Below the pieces are notes generated by a model. That model had not been told where the DNA came from. It searched no databases and worked only from the letters and a program-made list of their open reading frames with translations. Shown in pieces: positions 26,228 through 34,035 of a DNA stretch of 64,000 nt (position 1 is the first letter of the stretch; the number at the start of each line of letters is the position of its first letter). Made by a program: the position numbers and the translations under genes. The DNA is from an uncultured Pelagibacteraceae bacterium (GTDB lineage Bacteria; Pseudomonadota; Alphaproteobacteria; Pelagibacterales; Pelagibacteraceae), in contig CACGJO010000005.1 of NCBI GenBank assembly GCA_902573425.1, forward strand, positions 1 to 64,000. Direction: 5' to 3'.

Positions 26228-27550
26228 CTAAAATTTAGCTAATTCAGCGTTGATTTTATCAACTGCTTCATCTGCTGAAATTTGATCATCAATAAATTCT
26301 CTTGTGATTCTATTTAAGAATTGTGCATTGATGATTTTTGATGCTCTAGAAAGTTCACCTTCTTTAACACCCCATCTGTTAGCAGTATCTAAACCTGCAA
26401 CAATGTTATTAATAACATCGCCAGAATAAAGTTCTGTTAAAGGTTTCTTTCTATCAACACCAACAGGAAGTTTACTCCAAGCTTTTGTAAACGCAGCTGG
26501 ATCACTAGCATTTCCTCTTCTTACAGGAAATTTACCTTCTGGTGCGATAGATAATGTAGCTGTGTAACCTTCATCCATTGAGTATTCGATGAATTTTTTA
26601 GCTTCATCAGTATCAGCATCAGCAGTAATACCAAAGTATCTAACATCAGCCCAAGCAGCACCTTTTTTATTATCTGGACCACTAAAGTTTGTAATAAATC
26701 CAGTTTTTGATGCTAGTTCTGGTGATGTAGGATCGCTATTTATTGTTGGAGGAGCAGAGTCTCTAAGACCAGCTAATTCATCCATAATAAATGGTGACCA
26801 AATAATCATTGGTGTTTTACCAGCAAAGTAAAGTGCTCTAGATTGTTTCCAGAATAATTCTCCTGGAGGGCTCGCTTTAGCAAGCTCTTTGTAAAATATT
26901 AAAGCATTTTTAAGTTCTTTACCTTGTTTTTTTGTTCCACCTTTTTTAACAAAATTAACTCCATTAGCTAAAAGCACATGTTCTAGCACTTGGCTCATAA
27001 AGTTTTCATCTGTTTTAGTAGCGGCAACGAATCCAAATCTGTCAGCATTAGATAAAGCTTTTACAGCTTTAGAAATGTTTTCATAATTTGTTGGTGGTTG
27101 AAGATTAAATTCTTTGAATAAATCTTTTCTGTAAACAACCATCTGTGTCCAGCCATCAACTGGTACAGCAGCGATTTTTCCACCTTTTTTTGCCATGTTA
27201 AGTGCACCTGGAGCAAAAGTATCTTTGCCCAAAGATTTAACAACTGCGTTGTTAGCATTAACATCTAATATCCCAGCTTCTGCCCATGGTAATACGTACT
27301 GAAGTGTATGATAGATCACATCAGGTAAATCACCTGCAGCTGCTGCAGCTGTCGCTCTTTTTCCAAGATCTTTTTCCTCAACAGGAATTACTTCTACTGC
27401 AATACCTGACTTGGCTTCAAAAGCTTTAGCCATTTCTTTTTGCTTTTCCATTCTTGCAGGCTGTACTTCAGTCGTCCAGAAAGTTATTCCAGCGAAGCTA
27501 GAGTTAGCCAAAAAGGTAAAAGCAAATAAATAAATTAATATTTTTCTCAT
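26228..27550 (-). CDS. Periplasmic glycoside-binding protein (MalE-type family 1)
   Basis: The 440-residue protein has a signal peptide ending SSFA before GITFWTTEVQPARM. It is a family 1 solute-binding protein: AFEAKSGIAVEVIPV, GWTQMVVYRKDLFKEF, PMIIWSPFIMDEL and ISADEAVDKINAELAKF occur along its length. A strong Shine-Dalgarno (GGGGGA) lies just upstream of the start. With the two MalFG-type permeases it forms a carbohydrate importer, and the hydrolase in the same unit suggests a glucosylglycerate-, mannosylglycerate- or related glycoside ligand. It is divergent from the ATPase gene. Confidence 0.9.
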   Translation of the reverse strand: MRKILIYLFAFTFLANSSFAGITFWTTEVQPARMEKQKEMAKAFEAKSGIAVEVIPVEEKDLGKRATAAAAAGDLPDVIYHTLQYVLPWAEAGILDVNANNAVVKSLGKDTFAPGALNMAKKGGKIAAVPVDGWTQMVVYRKDLFKEFNLQPPTNYENISKAVKALSNADRFGFVAATKTDENFMSQVLEHVLLANGVNFVKKGGTKKQGKELKNALIFYKELAKASPPGELFWKQSRALYFAGKTPMIIWSPFIMDELAGLRDSAPPTINSDPTSPELASKTGFITNFSGPDNKKGAAWADVRYFGITADADTDEAKKFIEYSMDEGYTATLSIAPEGKFPVRRGNASDPAAFTKAWSKLPVGVDRKKPLTELYSGDVINNIVAGLDTANRWGVKEGELSRASKIINAQFLNRITREFIDDQISADEAVDKINAELAKF

Positions 27551-27708
27551 TTTTCCCCCATATGAATAATTAATTTAACGTGAAAACCTACCAAAACTGT
27601 CGAGAATGTGAACCCTATAAAAAAATTATAGAAGCTATCGAATTTTTACTTTACTTTATTTTTTTAAGAAAAATAAAACTAAATACCCTAAGTTAAACTT
27701 GAAGTTGT
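27551..27708 (+). promoter_or_regulatory. Divergent promoter region with an inverted repeat
   Basis: This 158-base non-coding stretch separates the binding-protein gene (minus) from the ATPase gene (plus) and must hold both promoters. The inverted repeat CTATAA-N5-TTATAG lies at 27615-27631. It is preceded by TGAACCCTA at 27609-27617, which recurs in the divergent region at 31750-31758. I could not fix promoter boxes in sequence this AT-rich. Confidence 0.45.
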
Positions 27709-28722
27709 ATGGCTACTATAGAATTAAAAAATATTGAAAAATCTTTTGGTAACAACAAGGTAATTAATAATTTTAATATCAAAATTAGTGATGGCGAATT
27801 TATTGTATTAGTAGGTCCTTCTGGATGTGGAAAATCAACATTACTTAGAATGATTTCAGGTTTAGAGTCGGTTGATAAAGGTGAAATACATTTAAATAAT
27901 AAAATAATTAATAATTTAATTCCCTCAAAAAGAGGAATTGCTATGGTTTTTCAATCCTACGCCTTATACCCACACATGAATGTTTATGAAAACATGTCAT
28001 TTGGTTTAAAAACAGAAAAACTAAAAAAAAATGAAATTGATAAGAAAGTAAAAGACGCTGCCAAAACTCTTCAAATTGAAGATTTGCTTGAAAGAAAACC
28101 CAGACAGCTTTCAGGTGGTCAAAGGCAGAGAGTAGCTATTGGCCGCGCAATAACAAGGAACCCAAAACTTTTCTTATTTGATGAACCACTTTCGAATCTA
28201 GATGCAGCACTAAGATCAGAAATGCGTGTTGAAATATCAAAACTACACAAACAACTGAACACTAATATGATCTATGTAACCCATGATCAAATTGAAGCAA
28301 TGACACTAGCTGATAAAATTGTCATTTTGAATAACGGAAATGTTGAACAGGTTGGAACTCCAGATGAAATTTATAATAATCCAAGCAATATATTTGTAGC
28401 TGAATTCATAGGTGTACCAAAAATGAATATTTTGAAGAATGGTATAGAGTCTTTATTAAAGAATTTAAATTTGAAGCCAGAAACGTATTTAGGGATAAGA
28501 CCGGAACACATCCTTGCAAATGGAAATGGTGAAATAAAACTTGATATAAAAGTCGATCTTATTGAGAATCTAGGTTTTGAAAAAATTATTTATGCAACAT
28601 TCAAAGGTCAGGAATTAAGAATTAAAACATCTGATAACATTTCACAAAATCTTAAACAAATTTCATTTTCAAAGAATAAAATCTTTTTATTTGATAATAA
28701 TAAAAAAAGATATCGTATTTAG
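27709..28722 (+). CDS. ABC transporter ATP-binding protein, UgpC/MsmX/MalK type
   Basis: The 337-residue protein has Walker A GPSGCGKST, a Q loop in AMVFQSYALYPHMNV, signature QLSGGQRQRVAIG, Walker B LFLFDEPLSNLDA and the H loop YVTHDQIEAMTLADK. A C-terminal regulatory region follows (PETYLGIRPEHI). It belongs to the CUT1 class and would energise the MalFG-type permeases encoded on the other side of the divergent promoter. The regulatory OB region is short compared with MalK (about 370 residues). Confidence 0.94.
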   Translation: MATIELKNIEKSFGNNKVINNFNIKISDGEFIVLVGPSGCGKSTLLRMISGLESVDKGEIHLNNKIINNLIPSKRGIAMVFQSYALYPHMNVYENMSFGLKTEKLKKNEIDKKVKDAAKTLQIEDLLERKPRQLSGGQRQRVAIGRAITRNPKLFLFDEPLSNLDAALRSEMRVEISKLHKQLNTNMIYVTHDQIEAMTLADKIVILNNGNVEQVGTPDEIYNNPSNIFVAEFIGVPKMNILKNGIESLLKNLNLKPETYLGIRPEHILANGNGEIKLDIKVDLIENLGFEKIIYATFKGQELRIKTSDNISQNLKQISFSKNKIFLFDNNKKRYRI

Positions 28723-28728
28723 ACTGTT

Positions 28729-29886
28729 TTATTTCAATATTTTATTGACTTCTTTACTTGAAAATAATTTTGGTATTTGACAAGACGTTTTTATATTTAC
28801 TCGTTTACCTATTTTTGCTGCGTACATTATTGATTTAATTATGTCTAGTACGTGGAGCGAAAGTTCACCATTACATCTATGTTTTTTTTTATTCTTAATA
28901 CAATACGCCATCTCTGCTAAACCAACTCCTCTATAATTTGCATTTATTGGCGCTTCGTTAGCCCTGAGACTTTTTTGGCGAATATTTATTTTTCCTAGCG
29001 GCATTTTATTTGTTTTATATTCTTTCCAATCACCACCTAGCTTTTTACAAGTATAAACAGATCCACCAAACATATTTGGATCAGGTACAAGAATAGATCC
29101 TTTATCTCCGTACAATTCAATATGGTTCCTATGATGTGCAATAACATCAAAAGAAAGGGTAAATCTTATTATTGTTTTATTTTTAAAAAATATTGTTCCA
29201 AGATAAGTAGTTGGACAAAGTACTTTGATAGATTTACCTTTTCTAGGGCCAATACCAATTATTCTTCTTTTTTTATTCCACATCAAACTTCCCCACACTT
29301 GTTTTGCAGGACCAAGTAAATTAACCAATGCTGTTAAATAATATGGACCCATATCAATAACTGGACCACCTTCCTTTTTTGCAAACCAAGGTTCTGGATT
29401 TGGATGATAAGATTGAACACCAGGATAAGCAAAAATAATATTTCCTAAGTTAATTTTACCAATTTGATTTTTTTCTATTAATTCTTTTGATTTTTGATTT
29501 CCTCCGCCAAGAAAAGTATCTGGAGCATTACCAATATATAATTTTTTTCTTTTAGCGATTTTTACCAATTCTTTTCCATGTTCAACATCAATTGCCATTG
29601 GTTTTTCTGTATAAACATGTTTATTATTCAAAAGTGCTTTCTTTGAAACTTCAAAATGTGCTTTTGGTATTGTAAGGTTTAATATAATTTCAATTTCTTT
29701 ATCTTTAAGAATATCTTTAACACTTACTGCCTTTATTTTATAAAGAGATGCACATTTTTTTGCAGCCGAATGTTTGATATCGGCACATTTGATAATTCTA
29801 AAATTATTAAAGTATTTGTGACCTTTGAAATAAGTTTCGGCTATATGGCCACAACCAATAAGACCGACTTTGAATACTTTTTGCAT
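28729..29886 (-). CDS. Gfo/Idh/MocA-family oxidoreductase
   Basis: The 385-residue protein has a Rossmann fold start (FKVGLIGCGHIAETYFKGH), the EKP motif (YTEKPMAID) and a substrate domain with GGPVIDMGPYYLTALVNLLGP, where the histidine of many relatives is tyrosine. It lies five bases after iolD on the same strand, so it is in the inositol unit. It could interconvert inositol isomers (scyllo- or chiro-inositol dehydrogenase) or act on the glycoside-derived sugar. Substrate and cofactor cannot be chosen from sequence alone. Confidence 0.85.
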   Translation of the reverse strand: MQKVFKVGLIGCGHIAETYFKGHKYFNNFRIIKCADIKHSAAKKCASLYKIKAVSVKDILKDKEIEIILNLTIPKAHFEVSKKALLNNKHVYTEKPMAIDVEHGKELVKIAKRKKLYIGNAPDTFLGGGNQKSKELIEKNQIGKINLGNIIFAYPGVQSYHPNPEPWFAKKEGGPVIDMGPYYLTALVNLLGPAKQVWGSLMWNKKRRIIGIGPRKGKSIKVLCPTTYLGTIFFKNKTIIRFTLSFDVIAHHRNHIELYGDKGSILVPDPNMFGGSVYTCKKLGGDWKEYKTNKMPLGKINIRQKSLRANEAPINANYRGVGLAEMAYCIKNKKKHRCNGELSLHVLDIIKSIMYAAKIGKRVNIKTSCQIPKLFSSKEVNKILK

Positions 29887-29891
29887 TTAGG

Positions 29892-31736
29892 TTAAACACC
29901 CTGTCTTTGTTTAGACTTACCTTCAAGATGTTCTTTTAGCGCTTTTTCATTTTCTTTTGTTGAGGTTTTTTGCAATGTAGGGCTTTCCCAATAAGCTGAT
30001 CCTTCTAACCATTGGTAACCGTCAGTTTTAATAGAAATTACGTAAGTTGATTTAGATTTTTTTGCCCTTACAAAAGCAGCCTCAAGATCACTTACAGAAC
30101 TTACATTTTCTCCAGTTGCTCCTAAACTTTCAGCATGTTTAGCAAAATCAATATTTTTTAAATTATCAACCTTGGAGCTTTCAAATAAACAATTAAATTC
30201 TTTACCACCTTTATAAAGCTGCAAGCGGTTGATAACAGCATGACCTCCATTGTCACAAACAACTATAATTAATTTATGATTTGTAATCACAGAACTATAA
30301 ATATCAGAATTATATAAAAGATAAGAACCATCACCTACAAATGCAATTACTTCCTTTTTGGGGTTTGCCATTTTAATACCTAACGCTCCTGAAATTTCAT
30401 AACTCATACAGCTAAAGCCCCATTCAGTTTCATGAGTGTTTAGTTCTCTTGGTCGCCATACTTGAAGAACTTCGCCAACTAAACCGCCTGCTGCTGTCAC
30501 GGCAATATCAGATGGATCTGATTTTCTATATATTGCTCCAGCTACATGAGCATAAGATGGTAATTTTTGATTTGTAGGACCACTTTCCTTATCTAAATAA
30601 TTATTCCAAGAATTTAATGCTTCTCTAGATTTTTTATACCAGTCGTCTGGTGCCTTCCAACTACCTAAAGCATTTGAAATATCCAGAAGTGAAACTTTTG
30701 CGTCACCAACAACCGATTCCGCCATGTGTTTATTTGCATCAAATCTAGAAACATTTATTGATACTAATTTAAAATTTGGATTTTCAAAATTTGACCAAGA
30801 CCCAGTTGTAAAGTCAGCTAATTTAGTTCCAACAGCTATTGCCAAATCCGTTTTTTTCATAAAATTATTTGTCGCCTTGCCTCCAAATCCACCAATAGCT
30901 CCTAAAAAGTATGGATCATCTCTTTTCATAGTTGAATAGCCCATCACAGTTTGCGCAGTTGGAATATTATGCTTTTTTGCAAATTCACTTAATTCTTTCA
31001 TCGCATCAGAATAAAAGACGCCTCCACCCGAAATAATAATTGGATTTTTAGATTTTTTAATTATCTCAACAGCTTGCTTTATTTGATAATCATCTGGCCT
31101 TGGTCTTCTTATTGTATGAACTTTTTCTTTAAAAAATTCTTCTGGATAATCAAAAACTTCACCCTGTACATCTTGAGATAAAGAAATGCAAGCAGGTCCG
31201 CAGTCGGCAGGATCAATCATTGTTTGAATAGCTTGTGGCAAAGTTTGTAAAATTTGTTCGGGCCTAGTTATTCTATCAAAATATCTGGTTACATATTTAA
31301 AAGCATCATTTTGTGTAATATTAGGATTGTTGAAATGTTCAACTTGTTGCAATACTGGATCTGGCATCCTATTAGCATATGTATCTCCAGGTAAAAAAAG
31401 TATCGGTAATCTATTGCTCATAGCTACTGCAGCAGCTGTTAATAGATTAGTTGAACCAGGACCAACAGAACTTGTGGCTACAAAAATTTGTTTTCTTCTC
31501 TTTGCTCTTGCGTAAGCTATTCCCGTTAAAGCCATATTTTGTTCGTGATGACCTCTCCAAGTAGGAAGATCTTTTTGATTTTCCTCTAAAGCCTGTCCTA
31601 GACAAGCTACATTTCCATGGCCAAAAATTCCAAAAGCACCTGCAAACAGAGGTAATTTCTTGCCATCAACTAATATTTTTTGCGATATCAGATATTTTAC
31701 AATAGCGTGGGCACAAGTTAGTTGAATTTTTTTCAT
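29892..31736 (-). CDS. iolD: Trihydroxycyclohexane-1,2-dione hydrolase (IolD-like)
   Basis: The 614-residue ThDP-dependent enzyme carries LTCAHAIVKYL, FGIFGHGNVACLGQAL, the catalytic-glutamate block TWRGHHEQNMALTGIAYARA, SVGPGSTNLLTAAA and the ThDP-magnesium motif FVGDGSYLLYNSDI. This pattern is specific to IolD rather than to acetolactate synthases. It opens the ring of the dione from IolE to 5-deoxy-glucuronate. It is transcribed with the Gfo/Idh gene and is divergent from the aldehyde dehydrogenase. The later genes iolB, iolC and iolJ are not in this window. Confidence 0.91.
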   Translation of the reverse strand: MKKIQLTCAHAIVKYLISQKILVDGKKLPLFAGAFGIFGHGNVACLGQALEENQKDLPTWRGHHEQNMALTGIAYARAKRRKQIFVATSSVGPGSTNLLTAAAVAMSNRLPILFLPGDTYANRMPDPVLQQVEHFNNPNITQNDAFKYVTRYFDRITRPEQILQTLPQAIQTMIDPADCGPACISLSQDVQGEVFDYPEEFFKEKVHTIRRPRPDDYQIKQAVEIIKKSKNPIIISGGGVFYSDAMKELSEFAKKHNIPTAQTVMGYSTMKRDDPYFLGAIGGFGGKATNNFMKKTDLAIAVGTKLADFTTGSWSNFENPNFKLVSINVSRFDANKHMAESVVGDAKVSLLDISNALGSWKAPDDWYKKSREALNSWNNYLDKESGPTNQKLPSYAHVAGAIYRKSDPSDIAVTAAGGLVGEVLQVWRPRELNTHETEWGFSCMSYEISGALGIKMANPKKEVIAFVGDGSYLLYNSDIYSSVITNHKLIIVVCDNGGHAVINRLQLYKGGKEFNCLFESSKVDNLKNIDFAKHAESLGATGENVSSVSDLEAAFVRAKKSKSTYVISIKTDGYQWLEGSAYWESPTLQKTSTKENEKALKEHLEGKSKQRQGV

Positions 31737-31795
31737 AAATTAATTAAACTGAACCCTAGGAAATATTGCACTTTTAAGCAATAAAAATTTAAATA
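31737..31795 (+). promoter_or_regulatory. Divergent promoter region between iolD and the aldehyde dehydrogenase
   Basis: The 59-base spacer contains TATTGC (31764-31769) and GCAATA (31778-31783), a perfect inverted repeat with an eight-base gap, and TGAACCCTA at 31750-31758. Both are candidate operator sequences, but the region is short and AT-rich. Confidence 0.45.
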
Positions 31796-33238
31796 ATGTA
31801 TTCAAAATTTGGTCAATTCATAGACGGAAAATGGCAGCCTTCTGAAAAAAAAGAAACTTACGACGTTATAAACCCAGCAACCGAAGAACTTATTGGCAAG
31901 GCATCAAAAGCAACAAAAGCAGATGTTTTAAAAGCACTTAAATCTGCCGAAAAGGGTTTTCAAATTTGGAAGAAAACTCCTGCCTGGAAGAGATCATACA
32001 AAATTAGAAAAATAGCCGATTTAATGCGTGAAAGAAAAAAAGAATTAGCAAAATGGTTAGCATTAGAAGTTGGTAAACCATTAGTAGAAGGCGAAGGTGA
32101 AGTAGGTGGTGGTGCTGATATTTTTGAATGGAACGCAGAAGAAACTAAAAGAATATTTGGTCAAACAGTTGAAAGCAGATTTGAGGATACTAGAGTTCAA
32201 GTTATTTATCAGCCTGTTGGAGTTGTAGCAGCACTTATACCATGGAACTTTCCAATCATATTGGCTTCAAGAAAAATCTCAACAGCACTAGCTGCAGGAT
32301 GTTCTGTAATTGTAAAACCAGACGTAATAACTCCTGGCGCAGTTATGGAATTAATGAATATTATGAATGATGCAGGTATACCTCCAGGTGTTGTTAATCT
32401 TTTATCAGGAGATCCAGAAGAAGTATCAAATGAACTTATCTCCTCGAATATTGTAAAAAAAGTTTCAATAACTGGTTCGACTAGAGTAGGAAAACTAATT
32501 TTAAAAAAAGCAGCTGACAAAGTCCAAAGAGTTACAATGGAGCTAAGTGGACACGCGCCTTTTATTGTCTTTGAAGACTCTAATATTGACAAAGTTACTG
32601 ATATGGCAATTACATCCAAATATAGAAATAATGGTCAAGTATGTATTTCACCAAGCCGTTTTTATATTCATGAGAGTAAAAAAAATGAATTTGCAAAAAC
32701 ATTTGTTGAAAAAACAAAAAAACTTAAACTTGGCGATGGAATGAAAGAGGGCGTTAATCTTGGACCTATTACAACAAAAAAAAGATTAGAAGAAATTGAA
32801 AAATTAGTAGAAAAAACAAAAAAAGAAGGCGGAAAAGTTCTTTATGGTGGTAAACGACCAGCAGGATTTAACAAGGGTTATTTTTATGAACCTACTATAA
32901 TTGATAATGTAAAAGATGATTTTACTGTAATGACAGAAGAACCTTTCGGACCAATAACTGCAATTACAACTTTTAAAAATTTTGATGAAGTTATAAAAAG
33001 AGCAAACAAACATGATTGTGGTTTAGCAGGATATGTTTGTACAAATTCTATGGAAAAAGCATTTAAAGCTTCTGAGCAACTAGAAACAGGTGTTGTAGCT
33101 GTAAACACCCCGGTAGTTGCCACAGCAGAGACACCTTTCGGCGGTATAAAACAAACTGGCTATGGTCGAGAAGGCGGTTCAGTTGGTATTAAGGATTATC
33201 TGAATATTAAATATACTCATCTTGGCCTTTCTGGTTAA
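31796..33238 (+). CDS. NAD(P)-dependent aldehyde dehydrogenase (succinate-semialdehyde-like)
   Basis: The 480-residue protein contains GVVAALIPWNFPIILASRKI with the active-site asparagine, VIVKPDVITPGAVMELM, SITGSTRVGKLI, the catalytic glutamate in MELSGHAPFIVFED and the nucleophile in NGQVCISPSRF. The EEPFGPI and TPFGGIKQTGYGREGG blocks complete a normal ALDH. It resembles hydrolytic aldehyde dehydrogenases such as succinate-semialdehyde dehydrogenase, not the CoA-acylating MmsA/IolA type. In this context a sugar-derived semialdehyde from inositol breakdown is likely, but the substrate is inferred. It is four bases upstream of the aldolase. Confidence 0.9.
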   Translation: MYSKFGQFIDGKWQPSEKKETYDVINPATEELIGKASKATKADVLKALKSAEKGFQIWKKTPAWKRSYKIRKIADLMRERKKELAKWLALEVGKPLVEGEGEVGGGADIFEWNAEETKRIFGQTVESRFEDTRVQVIYQPVGVVAALIPWNFPIILASRKISTALAAGCSVIVKPDVITPGAVMELMNIMNDAGIPPGVVNLLSGDPEEVSNELISSNIVKKVSITGSTRVGKLILKKAADKVQRVTMELSGHAPFIVFEDSNIDKVTDMAITSKYRNNGQVCISPSRFYIHESKKNEFAKTFVEKTKKLKLGDGMKEGVNLGPITTKKRLEEIEKLVEKTKKEGGKVLYGGKRPAGFNKGYFYEPTIIDNVKDDFTVMTEEPFGPITAITTFKNFDEVIKRANKHDCGLAGYVCTNSMEKAFKASEQLETGVVAVNTPVVATAETPFGGIKQTGYGREGGSVGIKDYLNIKYTHLGLSG

Positions 33239-33241
33239 TTA

Positions 33242-34030
33242 ATGCGAAAAAATAAATTAAAAAAAATCTTTTCTGAAGGAAAAGCTGTAATAAATGGTTG
33301 GTTACAAATTCCTAATTCTTTTTCCGCGGAAGTAATGGCTCATCAAAATTGGGACTCTCTAACGATTGATATGCAACATGGTGTAGTTGATTATCCAAAT
33401 GCATTACAAATGTTACAAGCAATTTCCACCACCGATGTTGTACCAATGGCTAGAGTAAATTGGAATGAGCCTGGCCAAATAATGAAAATTCTTGATGCCG
33501 GATCATATGGAGTTATATGTCCAATGGTAAGCAACAGAAAAGAGGCTGAAAAGTTTGTACAAGCGTGCATGTACCCTCCCAAAGGGTATAGAAGTTTTGG
33601 ACCGATCAGAGGTCTTTTATATGGTGGACCCGATTACGGAAAGTACGCAAATGATGAAATTTTAAAATTTGCAATGATTGAGACTAAAGAAGCTCTAGAT
33701 AATTTAGACTCTATAATGTCTACACCTGGGCTAAATGGTATTTATATTGGACCAGCAGATCTTAGCTTAGCTATAGGAGAAGAGCCGAGTTTTGACAAAC
33801 CTGAGGGTGATAAAGTTTATGACACAATTATGAAAATCTTAGAGCACACTAAAAAAAATAATATAATTGCAGGAATACACAACATGAAAGCTGATTATGC
33901 TGACAAAATGATAAAAAAAGGTTTTCAACTTGTAACAGTTGGCTCAGATCAAAGATTTATGTCTGCAGGCGCAAAAGAAGTAGTTGGCAAATTTAAAGAT
34001 ATTAAATCTAAAGAGACAAAAGGATATTGA
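33242..34030 (+). CDS. HpcH/HpaI-family aldolase
   Basis: The 262-residue TIM barrel has all the catalytic blocks of class II pyruvate aldolases: DMQHGVVDY with the general-base histidine, MARVNWN with the arginine, AMIETKEALDN with the metal-binding glutamate and YIGPADLSLAIG with the metal-binding aspartate. Family members cleave 2-keto-3-deoxy sugars or acids such as 5-keto-4-deoxyglucarate and 2,4-dihydroxyheptenedioate. Following the aldehyde dehydrogenase by four bases, it could cleave a product derived from 5-deoxyglucuronate to pyruvate plus an aldehyde. That link is inference. Confidence 0.9.
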   Translation: MRKNKLKKIFSEGKAVINGWLQIPNSFSAEVMAHQNWDSLTIDMQHGVVDYPNALQMLQAISTTDVVPMARVNWNEPGQIMKILDAGSYGVICPMVSNRKEAEKFVQACMYPPKGYRSFGPIRGLLYGGPDYGKYANDEILKFAMIETKEALDNLDSIMSTPGLNGIYIGPADLSLAIGEEPSFDKPEGDKVYDTIMKILEHTKKNNIIAGIHNMKADYADKMIKKGFQLVTVGSDQRFMSAGAKEVVGKFKDIKSKETKGY

Positions 34031-34035
34031 ATAAG

